NCBI GenBank assembly: GCA_021413675.1
Contig: JAIOQA010000555.1
Location: forward strand, 1-64,000
Reading direction: 5' to 3'
Origin: Deltaproteobacteria bacterium
GTDB taxonomy: Bacteria > Myxococcota_A > Polyangia > Haliangiales > Haliangiaceae
DNA length: 64,000 bases
A program made the position numbers and the translations under genes. How positions within the stretch are numbered: position 1 is the first letter of the stretch; every line of letters begins with the position of its first letter. The notes below the pieces were generated by a model. The model saw only the letters and a program-made list of their open reading frames with translations. It did not search any database and was not told where the DNA came from. Positions 42,829 through 51,296 of the stretch are shown piece by piece.

Positions 42829-44975
42829 GCCTGCGTCGCGCCGCACGCGCCGCAGAACTGCGCGTCGGGCTTCATGCTCGCGCCGCACGCCTTGCACGCG
42901 CGCATCGGCGCCATCCGCGTGGTGTTCGCGACCGTGACCACCGGCCCGCCGCCACCGGCGATCACCGGCGGCGCCTCGGCGCGCGAGGTCGCGACCGCGG
43001 CCATCGCGGCCATCGCCTTCTCCGCCATCGAGGCCGCGCTCGCCTGCTGGCGCTCGAGCAGCGCGCGGGTGTCCTCGGCGTGGCGCCGCTCGGTGTCGGC
43101 GCTCGCCTTCTGCGCCAGCACGTTGGCCCAGGCCGCGCCGCCGCCCTCGGTCTTCGCCAGCTCCGCGGCCTGCACCGCGATCATCTCCTCGGGCGACAGG
43201 CCCTGGAGCATGCGGCGCTTCTCGACCTCCTGCGCGTGCGCCTGCGCGTCGGTCTCGCGATCGATCGCCGCCATCGCGCGCAGCTTGTCGAGCTGCTGGT
43301 TCTCGGCGATCGCCGCCAGCTCGAGCTCGAGCCGCTTGCGGCGCTCCTGATCCGCGAAGTCCAGATCGCGGCGCGCGCGCAGCTCGTCGAGCTCGGCCTG
43401 GACCCGCGCCTGGCGGATCGCCCCCGCGTGCTCGACCTCGCGCTTCTGCCGCGCCTGCTCGACGCCGTCGACGACCGCGCGGGTCGCGCCGGCGCGCTCC
43501 GCCGCCGCGACATCGACCGCGGCCTCGCGCGCGGCCAGGCCGTCTCGGCGCTCGCGATCCGCGGTCGCCGCCTCGGCGAGCGCGAACTTCTGATCGCGCT
43601 CCTGGCGCTGCTGCCGCAGGATCCGCGTCAGCGTGAGCTGCGCGAGATCGAGCTCGGCGTCGCGCTGATCGAGCCACTCCATGCCGAGCGCGACCTCCTC
43701 GCGGGCGCGCGACAGATCGGCCTGCGCCGACAGCCGCCACGCGCCGAGCTTGGTGCGGACATCCACGATCGCCAGCGCGGCGATCGTCAGCCCGAGGCCG
43801 GCCATCGTCGCGGTGGTCGCGGGCGTGATCGCCTGCTCGAGCGCGGTCAGCCCACCGTCGGAGAGCAAGGCCGCGAGCGTGGTCACCCGCAGGTGCGCGG
43901 CGACCGCGCCGACCAGGGCAGGCGCGACGGCGTCGGCGCCGAGCTCGTCGTGCTGACCCTGCACGCGGACCACGACCTCGAGCTCGAGCTGCTGGCCATC
44001 CGCGGTGAACAGCGGCGTCTCGGCGGTCGGCGACTCGCCGCCGACGAGGAACTCCGGCTGCTTGGTCCCGCAGCCGTCGCAGAAGCGCAGCGTGACCGGC
44101 AGATCGCGCCCGCAGCTGACGCACGCGCGCACCTGCGGCACGTTGCCGGTGCCGATCCGGAACGTGACGCTCGCGATCCGCGTGAGCGGCGCCAGCGTCG
44201 CGTCGAGGGTCAGCCCGTAGCGCGGCCCGAGCTCGGTCGCGAGCGCGGTGCGGATCTGCGCCTCGGCGTCGGGGTACGAGATCGGCCCCGGCACGGCCGC
44301 GCGCTCGAGCACGCGCTGCGCGACGCCGACCACCTCGGGCCGGACCAGGTTGTAGAGCTCACCGGTCGAGAACGCCGGGCGCGGCCCGAGCACGTTCGCG
44401 ATGAAGCCCGCGAGCGCCGCGCGATCGCCGCGCGGCAGCGTGAACGTCACGAGCACCTGCGACTTCACCAGCTCGCCCGCGGCGTTCGCCCGGGTCTGCA
44501 CCACGAACGGGATCGGGAACGTGCGCTGATCGACGAGATAGAACGCGGTGCGCTCGCGGTGCAGGAAGAAGTTGGCGATGCGCTCGAACACGCCGAGCGT
44601 GGTGCGCTCGCCGGGCGGCATGATCCGCTCGACCACGCCGTCGACCAGCACGACGCCGACGGTGCCCGCCGGCACCCGCACGGTGCGGGTGCCGAGGTAG
44701 CGGCGCGCGTCCTCGGGATCGACCCGGCGGATCAGCTCGTCGCCGCTGCGCTCCCAGACGCCGTCGACGACGCCGCCGGTCGACGCCTCACCGGCCCAGC
44801 CGGCGTGCTCGAGCGAGCCGCCGCAGCGGTTGCAGAACTTGTTACCGATCGGGTTGAGGCTGTTGCAGCTCGGGCACTGCGTGCTCGCGAGCATGCTCGC
44901 GCCGCACGCGGCACAGAAGGCGGCGCCCGGATCGTTCGGACGCGCGCACTGCGGACAAGGCGTGGTGTCGGACAT
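42825..44975 (-). CDS. Zinc-ribbon/SPFH-like/coiled-coil protein (COG4260-like)
   Basis: A 716-residue protein. The N-terminus has zinc ribbons (TTPCPQCARPNDPGAAFCAACG, then STQCPSCNSLNPIGNKFCNRCG). Residues about 85-240 resemble an SPFH/band-7 domain (TRTVRVPAGTVGVVLVDGVV; GVFERIANFFLHRERTAFYL); about 285-310 hold another ribbon (CVSCGRDLPVTLRFCDGCG); about 450-620 are coiled-coil; the C-terminus ends CKACGASMKPDAQFCGACG. This plan matches stomatin-like proteins with C-terminal zinc ribbon, such as B. subtilis YdjI, which is membrane-associated and stress-linked. It overlaps the PurA-like start by 4 bases. Divergent from the pseudokinase gene (83-base gap). Confidence 0.85.
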   Translation of the reverse strand: MSDTTPCPQCARPNDPGAAFCAACGASMLASTQCPSCNSLNPIGNKFCNRCGGSLEHAGWAGEASTGGVVDGVWERSGDELIRRVDPEDARRYLGTRTVRVPAGTVGVVLVDGVVERIMPPGERTTLGVFERIANFFLHRERTAFYLVDQRTFPIPFVVQTRANAAGELVKSQVLVTFTLPRGDRAALAGFIANVLGPRPAFSTGELYNLVRPEVVGVAQRVLERAAVPGPISYPDAEAQIRTALATELGPRYGLTLDATLAPLTRIASVTFRIGTGNVPQVRACVSCGRDLPVTLRFCDGCGTKQPEFLVGGESPTAETPLFTADGQQLELEVVVRVQGQHDELGADAVAPALVGAVAAHLRVTTLAALLSDGGLTALEQAITPATTATMAGLGLTIAALAIVDVRTKLGAWRLSAQADLSRAREEVALGMEWLDQRDAELDLAQLTLTRILRQQRQERDQKFALAEAATADRERRDGLAAREAAVDVAAAERAGATRAVVDGVEQARQKREVEHAGAIRQARVQAELDELRARRDLDFADQERRKRLELELAAIAENQQLDKLRAMAAIDRETDAQAHAQEVEKRRMLQGLSPEEMIAVQAAELAKTEGGGAAWANVLAQKASADTERRHAEDTRALLERQQASAASMAEKAMAAMAAVATSRAEAPPVIAGGGGPVVTVANTTRMAPMRACKACGASMKPDAQFCGACGATQA

Positions 44976-45058
44976 CGTCCCCCTCGAGGCCTCCAGGGTA
45001 CCGCGAATCGAGCGCGCGATCCGCGGCGCGGCGCGCGCGCATCGTGTACTTCTAGATC

Positions 45059-46684
45059 GTGGCTGATTGCGTGGAGTGCAAGCAGGGCCTCCGGGAGGGC
45101 GCCGCGTTCTGCGGCGCGTGCGGCGCGCGTCAGCCGGCCTCGATCGAGACGCCCGAGGCGATCGCGCGCTACCGCGTGGTGCTCACGCGGTTCGTGAAGG
45201 ACGGCGCGCTGGATGCCGCGAAGCAGACCCAGCTCGACGAGCTGCGCGCGCGGCTCGGCGTGACCCTCGCGACCCACGCGGCCTTGTGCGCCGAGCTCGA
45301 GCCCGACGGCCCGTCGCCGCCGTCGGTGCGCCTCGCGATCGACGTCGGCACGCTCCGCCACCTCGCGGTCGGCGCGCGCGGGCTGGTGCGGCTGCGCGTC
45401 GACAACGACGGCCCGCTCGCGCTCGAGCGCTGCGCGATCCACCCGCGGCTCGGGGACCTCACGCTCGCGCCGCTCGACGCGCCGACGGTGTTCCCGGGCC
45501 AGGCGGTCGTGATCGCGCTCGCGCTCGAGCCGACCCGCGCCGGCTTCCACGAGCTCGCCGGCGAGCTGCGCGTCGTCGATCTCATGGGCGAGGCCAGCCG
45601 CTACGCCTTCCACGACATCCATCTGCGCATCGGCGCCGAGGGCCCGGCGACCCAGGTCATCAACATCGATCAGTCGTCGGCGCGGGTCGTCGACAACTCG
45701 CGCTCGACCTTCGGCGGCGGCGACACCGGCGGCATCGTCACGGCCGCCGACGGCGACTGGCAGCCGATCGCGCTCGCGACCGTGCGCGACGCCAGCGCGC
45801 GCAAGGCGGCCGCCTCGACCAACGCGCGCCGGGTCGAGTTCGCGGTCACCACCGAGCGCGCGACCTACCAGTGCACGACCACGCTCGCGCACGGCGACAT
45901 CGCCACGGTGTTCGGCGGCCACGTCCGCGCCGCCCAGCCGCCGGCGCAGGTCGCGGTGAAGATCGCCGATCAGGCCAGCGACAACGATCTGATGCAGCAC
46001 GAGAGCCGCGTGCTGGGGCTGCTCACCACCCGCACCGCTGGCGACGAGGGCACGTCCCAGGGCGGCGCCGGCGCGCTCATCCACTTCGTGCCGCCGCGCG
46101 ATCAGTTCCGGACCGCCGACGGGCGCCTCGGCACCGTCTTCGATCACGTCGACGGCTACGATCTCACCCAGGTCCGCGATCGCTGCCGCGCCCGCGGCGA
46201 GCCCGGCCTGCCCGCGCGCCACGTGCTGTGGGTCATGCGCCGCGCCCTCGCCGCGCTCGGCTGGGCCCACAAGCACGGCATCCTGCACGGCAACCTCGAT
46301 CCCGCGCACATCCTGATCCGGCCGCACGATCACATGCTGTGGCTGGTCGACTGGTGCTGGGCGATCATCGAGCCGGCCAAGACCGGCCAGGGCTTCAAGG
46401 CCGCCAACGAGGGCTACAGCCCGCCCGAGGTGCGCGAGCGCGGCAAGCCCACGCCCGCGTCGGATCTCTACGCGCTCGGCAAGGTGATCATCCATGCCGT
46501 CGGCGGCGATCCCGAGACCAAGGCGCTGCCCGACATGGATCCGCGCCTCGCGCGCTTCATCAAGTACCTCGCGGTCGAGTCGCAGGGCGGCCGACCGCAG
46601 GATGCCTGGCAGCTCTACCTGCAGGCCGAGAAGGTCCGGACGCAGATCTTCGGCGAGCACACGTTCGTGCCGCTCGAACTATAA
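45059..46684 (+). CDS. Zinc-ribbon protein with Ig-like domain and degenerate kinase domain
   Basis: A 541-residue soluble protein. Residues 4-21 form one zinc ribbon (CVECKQGLREGAAFCGACG). A beta-rich region (about 90-180) follows, then a kinase-like fold from about 270: VAVKIA (the ATP-binding Lys kept), HESRVL (Glu kept), but the catalytic loop is HGNLDPAHIL, with Asp to Asn and the Lys and Asn changed, and DFG is VDWCW. It is therefore a pseudokinase or atypical kinase. GTG 45059 is the start. Just downstream of it, after 9 bases and an AAGGAGA site, comes the VWA-DUF2135 gene, so they are cotranscribed. It recalls zinc-ribbon kinases of TerY-P-type systems. Confidence 0.85.
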   Translation: MADCVECKQGLREGAAFCGACGARQPASIETPEAIARYRVVLTRFVKDGALDAAKQTQLDELRARLGVTLATHAALCAELEPDGPSPPSVRLAIDVGTLRHLAVGARGLVRLRVDNDGPLALERCAIHPRLGDLTLAPLDAPTVFPGQAVVIALALEPTRAGFHELAGELRVVDLMGEASRYAFHDIHLRIGAEGPATQVINIDQSSARVVDNSRSTFGGGDTGGIVTAADGDWQPIALATVRDASARKAAASTNARRVEFAVTTERATYQCTTTLAHGDIATVFGGHVRAAQPPAQVAVKIADQASDNDLMQHESRVLGLLTTRTAGDEGTSQGGAGALIHFVPPRDQFRTADGRLGTVFDHVDGYDLTQVRDRCRARGEPGLPARHVLWVMRRALAALGWAHKHGILHGNLDPAHILIRPHDHMLWLVDWCWAIIEPAKTGQGFKAANEGYSPPEVRERGKPTPASDLYALGKVIIHAVGGDPETKALPDMDPRLARFIKYLAVESQGGRPQDAWQLYLQAEKVRTQIFGEHTFVPLEL

Positions 46685-46693
46685 GGAGACACC

Positions 46694-48145
46694 ATGGGTG
46701 GCGGACGCTACAGCCTCGACATCGCGCAGGAGTACCGCTCGGGCAACAACGCCGCGTTCCAGGCGCCCGCGGCGGCGGCGCCGACGACCGTGCACGCCGC
46801 GCTCAACCCCTACGGCAAGCGGCGCGAGGTCAACAACGTCACGCCGATCGTGATCGCGCTCGACGTCACGCGCTCGCGCGGCGACGACACCAAGCTCATG
46901 TACGAGAAGCTGCCGCAGCTCATGGGGCAGATCGAGCTCAAGGGCTACACCGAGAACCCCGGCATCAGCTTCTGCGCGATCGGCGATGCGTTCGCGGATC
47001 GCGCGCCGCTGCAGGTCGGGCAGTTCGAGGGCGACAACCGGCTCGACGAGGTGCTGCAGCGCATCTGGATCGAGGAGGGCGGCGGCGGCACCGGCCAGGA
47101 GAGCTACGAGCTCGCCGCCTACTTCTACAGCCGCACCAACGCGGTGAGGCTCGCCGCGGGCAGCGGGCGCAAGGGCTACTTCTTCTTCTTCGGCGACGAG
47201 GGCTTCTATCCCACGCTCGACCGCGCGGTGGTCAAGCGCATCATCGGCGACGACCTCGCCGAGGACATGCCCGCCGCCGAAGCGTTCCGGCTCTTGCACG
47301 AGAAGTTCCACGTCTTCCTCATCTATCCCCAGAAGACGATGGCCGAGCGCAAGGGCAACATCGACGCCGAGATCAAGGCGCGCGTCACGCGCCACGGCGG
47401 CCAGTACGACGGCGTCGACGTGCGCGCGTCCTTGCTCTGGGACAACCGCAACGATCTCGATCTGCACGCGATGTCGCCGAGCGGCACGCACATCTACTTC
47501 GGCAACAAGCAGTCGTCGTGCGGCGGCTGGCTCGACGTCGACATGAACGTCCAGGGCGACAGCACCAAGCCGGTCGAGAACATCCGCTGGGCCAAGGGCG
47601 CCGCGCCCACCGGTCGCTACAAGGTCTGGGTCCAGAACTTCCGGTTCCACGAGGCCGATCAGAAGCCGACCAGCTTCAAGGTCGAGCTCGAGATCGGCGG
47701 CGAGATCCGCCACATCGAGGGCATCATCTCGCCCGAGGGCCAGACTCGCGAGGCCAGCGACGTGGTGGTGGCCGAGTTCGACTACGCGCCCGATGCGTCG
47801 AGCAAGTCGGAGCAGGACAAGGCCAAGGTCTACGAGAACTACTCCGACGACGTCATCCTCGCGCAGTGGGCGACGGTGATCCCGCGCGAGCACATCATCC
47901 GCGTCGGCGATCCGCACGCGATCATCGAGGTCCTGCTCGGCGCGCTCGCGATCGCCGACGGCAAGGTCGATCTCGATGGCTACGTGAAGGACCTGCGCGA
48001 GATGGGCACCGAGGAAGCGCGCCTGCGCGAGGTCGAGACCGCGCTCGCGGGGCTGCCCAGCGCGACGCGCGTCGCGACCGCCGCGGTGGAGGGCGATGTG
48101 CCCGCCGGTCCGGGCGGCGGCAAGAAGCGCACGGTGCGGATCTGA
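46694..48145 (+). CDS. VWA-like protein with DUF2135 (YfaP-like) domain
   Basis: A 483-residue cytoplasmic protein. A VWA-like N-terminal region begins TPIVIALDVTRSRGDDTKLM (a DxTxS MIDAS-like triad) and continues to about residue 230. Residues about 235-330 match DUF2135/YfaP: LWDNRNDLDLHAMSPSGTHI, GGWLDVDMNVQG and GRYKVWVQNF. A helical tail follows. Such proteins occur with kinases and phosphatases in TerY-P-like complexes. AAGGAGA precedes ATG 46694, the strongest ribosome binding site in this cluster. Probable function: effector or adaptor read by the zinc-ribbon partners. Confidence 0.87.
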   Translation: MGGGRYSLDIAQEYRSGNNAAFQAPAAAAPTTVHAALNPYGKRREVNNVTPIVIALDVTRSRGDDTKLMYEKLPQLMGQIELKGYTENPGISFCAIGDAFADRAPLQVGQFEGDNRLDEVLQRIWIEEGGGGTGQESYELAAYFYSRTNAVRLAAGSGRKGYFFFFGDEGFYPTLDRAVVKRIIGDDLAEDMPAAEAFRLLHEKFHVFLIYPQKTMAERKGNIDAEIKARVTRHGGQYDGVDVRASLLWDNRNDLDLHAMSPSGTHIYFGNKQSSCGGWLDVDMNVQGDSTKPVENIRWAKGAAPTGRYKVWVQNFRFHEADQKPTSFKVELEIGGEIRHIEGIISPEGQTREASDVVVAEFDYAPDASSKSEQDKAKVYENYSDDVILAQWATVIPREHIIRVGDPHAIIEVLLGALAIADGKVDLDGYVKDLREMGTEEARLREVETALAGLPSATRVATAAVEGDVPAGPGGGKKRTVRI

Positions 48146-48182
48146 GGCAGACGCCGGGCGTGCGGGGTGGAGGCGCGCGGGC

Positions 48183-48629
48183 ATGCGCGTGACCGCAGAG
48201 GACATCCGCGGCACCGAGCACGACTGGCTCGCGGTCGATCGCGATGGCCACGTCGCCTTGTTCAGCACCGCCGGCGGTAGCGCCGCCCCGCCGGCGTATC
48301 TCCGCGACATCGAGGGCTACGAGGTGGCGATCGCCGCGATCCTCGCGCTCCCCGGTCCGACAGGCGTCGCGGCGCAGCCACCGGGCAGCTGGGACAACAC
48401 CTGGCGCGAGGTCGCCGATCGCGGGCTGTTCGCCTATGACGGTGAATTCAACCGCGGGGCGTACCGCCTCCTCGAGCGTCCGGCGCTGGCGGTGGCGATG
48501 GCCGCGCGGCCGCCGGCGATCGCCGCGGTGTGCGCGCGCGTCCGCTTCGCGCACCTGACGTTCGCTGCGACGGTCGCGATCACGGACGAGGACGTGGCGC
48601 GCGCCGAGGATGTCGCCGCGACGGCGTGA
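48183..48629 (+). CDS. Small hypothetical protein, immunity-like
   Basis: A 148-residue protein beginning MRVTAEDIRGTEHDWLAVDRDGHVALFSTAGG, a Trp-Leu-x-Val-Asp start that I have seen in small myxobacterial proteins near toxin-immunity genes. No known domain is certain. It ends 40 bases before the convergent lipoprotein. The ATG at 48183 is chosen over an upstream frame overlapping the VWA gene's stop region. Confidence 0.6.
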   Translation: MRVTAEDIRGTEHDWLAVDRDGHVALFSTAGGSAAPPAYLRDIEGYEVAIAAILALPGPTGVAAQPPGSWDNTWREVADRGLFAYDGEFNRGAYRLLERPALAVAMAARPPAIAAVCARVRFAHLTFAATVAITDEDVARAEDVAATA

Positions 48630-48668
48630 CACCCGGCTGACGCGCGATGCCCCGCGGGTGCAGGGGCA

Positions 48669-49307
48669 CTACGGCAGCGCGCGCCGGTAGGTCAGGAAGT
48701 GGATGTCCTCTGGCGGGCCGTCGAACGGATCGGAGCTCGCGAGGCCGCTGAGGATCACGTCGCGCCAGCGCGCATCGGTGGGACCGTCGCCGAAGAACCG
48801 GTACGACCGGGCCACCGATCCATCGTCGCGCTTCCGGAGCTCGACGACCTGCTGAAAGCTGCCCTCCGCAGTCGTGTAGCGCGGGCCGCAGCCGCGCAAC
48901 ACGGTCTCCTCGATGATCTCCTTCACCCCGCCGCCGTCGAACGAGAGGCCGCAGCCCTCGCCAGGCAGGTAGACCCGGCGGTACGCGATCGCGCGACCGC
49001 GATCGATCTCGACGTAGTAGGAGTACGTGTGCACGTGATCGTCGGCGACCGTGCACATGGGGCGGACGCGGTTGTCGAGCGGGCTCGACTCGGTGTAGAT
49101 GCCATCGGCCGGACCCGGCGTAGGGGTCGGCGACAGATCATCAGCGACGGCCTCGCACTCGCTCACCGCGACCGCATCGATCGCCGCCGGACGCGCATCG
49201 GGCCCGTCACCGCGCGAGGGATCACCGCCGCACGCGGCGAGCGCGAGCGTGGCTCCGGCAAACAGCGCTCGACGAATATTCACGACATCAGAAACGAACT
49301 TCTTCAT
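48669..49307 (-). CDS. Lipoprotein of unknown function
   Basis: A 212-residue lipoprotein: MKKFVSDVVNIRRALFAGATL then LALAACGGD with a clear lipobox. A linker rich in Asp/Pro leads to a beta-rich domain (VHTYSYYVEIDRGRAIAYRR; SYRFFGDGPTDARWRDVILS) with two cysteine pairs. No homologue recognised. ATG 49307 is preferred to upstream candidates for its signal peptide. Confidence 0.75.
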   Translation of the reverse strand: MKKFVSDVVNIRRALFAGATLALAACGGDPSRGDGPDARPAAIDAVAVSECEAVADDLSPTPTPGPADGIYTESSPLDNRVRPMCTVADDHVHTYSYYVEIDRGRAIAYRRVYLPGEGCGLSFDGGGVKEIIEETVLRGCGPRYTTAEGSFQQVVELRKRDDGSVARSYRFFGDGPTDARWRDVILSGLASSDPFDGPPEDIHFLTYRRALP

Positions 49308-49688
49308 GGCACCCGTGGTTCCGCGAGATGCGGAGGTCCGTGCGAAATGCAAACCCAGGGCCGCGTGGGTCGGTCACGCGGATCGTCGGCGCGCGTGACC
49401 GCACCTTGCCAGGTGTGAACGCGCGCTGACGTCGACTGCGTTGCCTTCGCCACGGCGGGCGAAGCCCCGCCTCGCGACCGCGGCGCCGGGTCGCGGCGGT
49501 CGCCTCGATCGACGCCGTCGAATGCGCGGTCCTGGGACCGGCGGCGTAGCCGGCAGGCAACACCAGCGCTCCAGCAGCGCGGTAAGCCGTGACCCGCGGC
49601 GCCCTGCGACGCCAGCAACGTTGGACGGGGCCGGACCTCGAGCCCTCGGATCGAGGCCTGCTCCGGCGTATCGCCGCCTCGGTTTGCT
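49308..49688. other. Gene-poor stretch with one hairpin downstream of the transposase
   Basis: No credible gene. An inverted repeat CCTCGA (49636-49641)/TCGAGG (49651-49656) with a 9-base loop lies 33 bases beyond the transposase stop (49689) and may be its terminator or a REP-like end. RAYT transposases act on such palindromes, but I see only this one. Confidence 0.5.
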
Positions 49689-50375
49689 TCAGCGCACGCG
49701 ATGCTCGATCGGGCCCGGACGGGCGTAGGGAGACACCGGGCCGCAGCGCCGCCAGCCGGTCGTGAGGTGCCAGGTCGTGGGCATCACGACCGGGACGAAC
49801 TCCAGATGGCTGCGTCGCGGATCGTTCGCCCAGCCGTCGAACGCGCGCGCTGACGCGAACGGATCGAACGCGAGGTTGCGGGCGGTCGAGTCTTCGCGGT
49901 GTCGCCGCCAGTTGTTCAGCACGTAGGCCAGCGCGTTGCGGGTCTCGCGCAGCGTCGCGAGCGGTCGCGGGTGATAGCGATCCGCGAACACGCCGCCGCG
50001 GCGATGCGTGTGCGCGTTAAACCGCCGGGCGCACGCGATCTGGAAGCCCTGCATGCCGCGGGCGAGCGACACGTGGCTGTCCGACTCGACGATCAGGTGG
50101 ACGTGGTTGCCCTGCACCGAGACGTGACAGATGCGGAAGTCACTGCGCCGGCAGGTGATCGCGAGCCCGTGCCGGACCGCGAGCCAGCCCGCGCGCCGGC
50201 GCAGCTTGAGGCCAGGCCGCGCCCGGATCACGACGTGTAGCGGGTGGCGCGCGTCGATTGCCGGCCGCACGCGATGCGGCTCGCTCGGCCGCGGGCCCCG
50301 GGCCTTGCGCCCCGAGTTCGGGCGTTTTCCGCCCCGCGTTCGCCACGGAAGCTCGTATTGAACCTGCCGCTTCAT
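49689..50375 (-). CDS. RAYT/Y1-type (HUH) transposase
   Basis: A 228-residue protein. Its HUH motif is SVQGNHVHLIVES (HxH), the catalytic tyrosine is likely in ALAYVLNNWRRHRED and an IS200/REP-associated arrangement is seen in MKRQVQYELPWRTRGGKRPNSGR at the start, typical of RAYT (TnpA-REP) proteins. They cut single-stranded DNA at REP palindromes and usually exist as single chromosomal genes rather than mobile elements. No flanking insertion sequence ends or target duplications are evident. ATG 50375 is chosen; the frame is open to 50417 but begins in the promoter. Confidence 0.9.
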   Translation of the reverse strand: MKRQVQYELPWRTRGGKRPNSGRKARGPRPSEPHRVRPAIDARHPLHVVIRARPGLKLRRRAGWLAVRHGLAITCRRSDFRICHVSVQGNHVHLIVESDSHVSLARGMQGFQIACARRFNAHTHRRGGVFADRYHPRPLATLRETRNALAYVLNNWRRHREDSTARNLAFDPFASARAFDGWANDPRRSHLEFVPVVMPTTWHLTTGWRRCGPVSPYARPGPIEHRVR

Positions 50376-50388
50376 TGGTTGCGCCGAT

Positions 50389-50417
50389 ATATTATCAGGT
50401 TGACATCTCGGGTCCAA
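50389..50417 (-). promoter_or_regulatory. Promoter of the RAYT transposase gene
   Basis: On the minus strand: -35 TTGGAC (50417-50412), 17-base spacer, -10 TAATAT (50394-50389). The -10 lies 13 bases before the ATG at 50375, giving a short leader. It is the best-formed promoter of this half of the window, in a locally AT-rich pocket. Confidence 0.75.
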
Positions 50418-50732
50418 GCCCCGGATGGGCTGGATCTATCCCCGCGCGCCACCCGAAGCCGGGGTTCGCCCGGTCCGCGCGTCGCGTCGATCGCGAGGGC
50501 CACACGCGCTAGCTCCGGCGCGAGATCCGCCGCGGATGGAAAGCGCAACCTCGGATGACGAGCCACGGGCAGCGCGAGCGCTTGCCGAGGCGGTTGCCGG
50601 GCGCGGCCCGACGTTGTTCGACGGCATCGCCATGGTGATCGTTGTCCGCGATTCCACGGTCGTGCGGGCGTGGCCGTCGACTGGCCTGGCAACGCCGCGC
50701 GCGACGGGCCGATCGGCTACGCTGTCCTTGCC
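50418..50732. other. Intergenic stretch without a supported gene
   Basis: About 315 bases between divergent transposase and immunity-like genes. Open frames through it lack convincing starts and their composition does not match coding bias. It ends with a TACGCT element before the next gene. Confidence 0.5.
50718..50723 (+). promoter_or_regulatory. TACGCT -10-like element before the immunity-like cluster
   Basis: TACGCT ends 9 bases before GTG 50733, supporting that GTG as start and a nearly leaderless transcript, as with other TACNCT elements in this window. Confidence 0.4.
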
Positions 50733-51296
50733 GTGTGCCAGATGCTGAACGTCTTCGTGCCCGCGCGAGGCATCGCGATCCCGCCGGGAGTGCGCCAGCT
50801 CGAGCTCGGCCTGGGCGGCGAGATCCATCGCGGGCTTGCGGCGCACTACGCCGGCGTCGTGGGCACCATGCTCGTCGCGCAGGGGCGCTGCCTGTGCGGC
50901 TTCGCCGACTGGCCCGCCGTCGTCGAGGTTGCGCGCGAGCTCGCGACCCGGAACGCGGTCGACCGGGTCGCGATCCTCAGCTTCTGGCCGGGCGATCGCG
51001 GTCCGCTCACCGAGCGCGTGTTCGACATCGACGACGACGCGGCACACGAGGGCATCGCCGCCGGCGAGCTGGTCGTGCTGGACCACGGCACGGTCGAGCA
51101 GCGGCGCTACCGCCGCCTGCTGCGTGCGCTCTCGGGCGCGGTCGGCCGCGAGGTCACGCTGCAGTTGAAGAGTCACGCGACCCTCGCCGGCGTGTTGGCG
51201 TTCGATCCGGAGAGCGAGGTCGGCAGCATCGGCGACCGGACCTTCGTGGCGGCGCAGGTCCACGCGCTCGTCGAGGTCGCGGATGCCGGATGCTGA
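50733..51296 (+). CDS. Hypothetical protein, first of a five-gene immunity-like cluster
   Basis: A 187-residue protein beginning VCQMLNVFVPARGIAIPPGV, with TERVFDIDDDAAHEGI and a helical end; no recognised domain. The start is GTG 50733 because a TACGCT element lies 9 bases upstream; ATG 50742 is an alternative. It overlaps the SUKH gene by 14 bases. The cluster arrangement (short, soluble, tightly packed, no toxin or secretion genes) suggests stored immunity genes. Confidence 0.65.
   Translation: MCQMLNVFVPARGIAIPPGVRQLELGLGGEIHRGLAAHYAGVVGTMLVAQGRCLCGFADWPAVVEVARELATRNAVDRVAILSFWPGDRGPLTERVFDIDDDAAHEGIAAGELVVLDHGTVEQRRYRRLLRALSGAVGREVTLQLKSHATLAGVLAFDPESEVGSIGDRTFVAAQVHALVEVADAGC

Noticed and set aside
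49689-50417. An insertion sequence carrying the transposase
   Set aside because: No terminal inverted repeats or target duplications flank it, and the protein is of the RAYT type that is normally not an IS.
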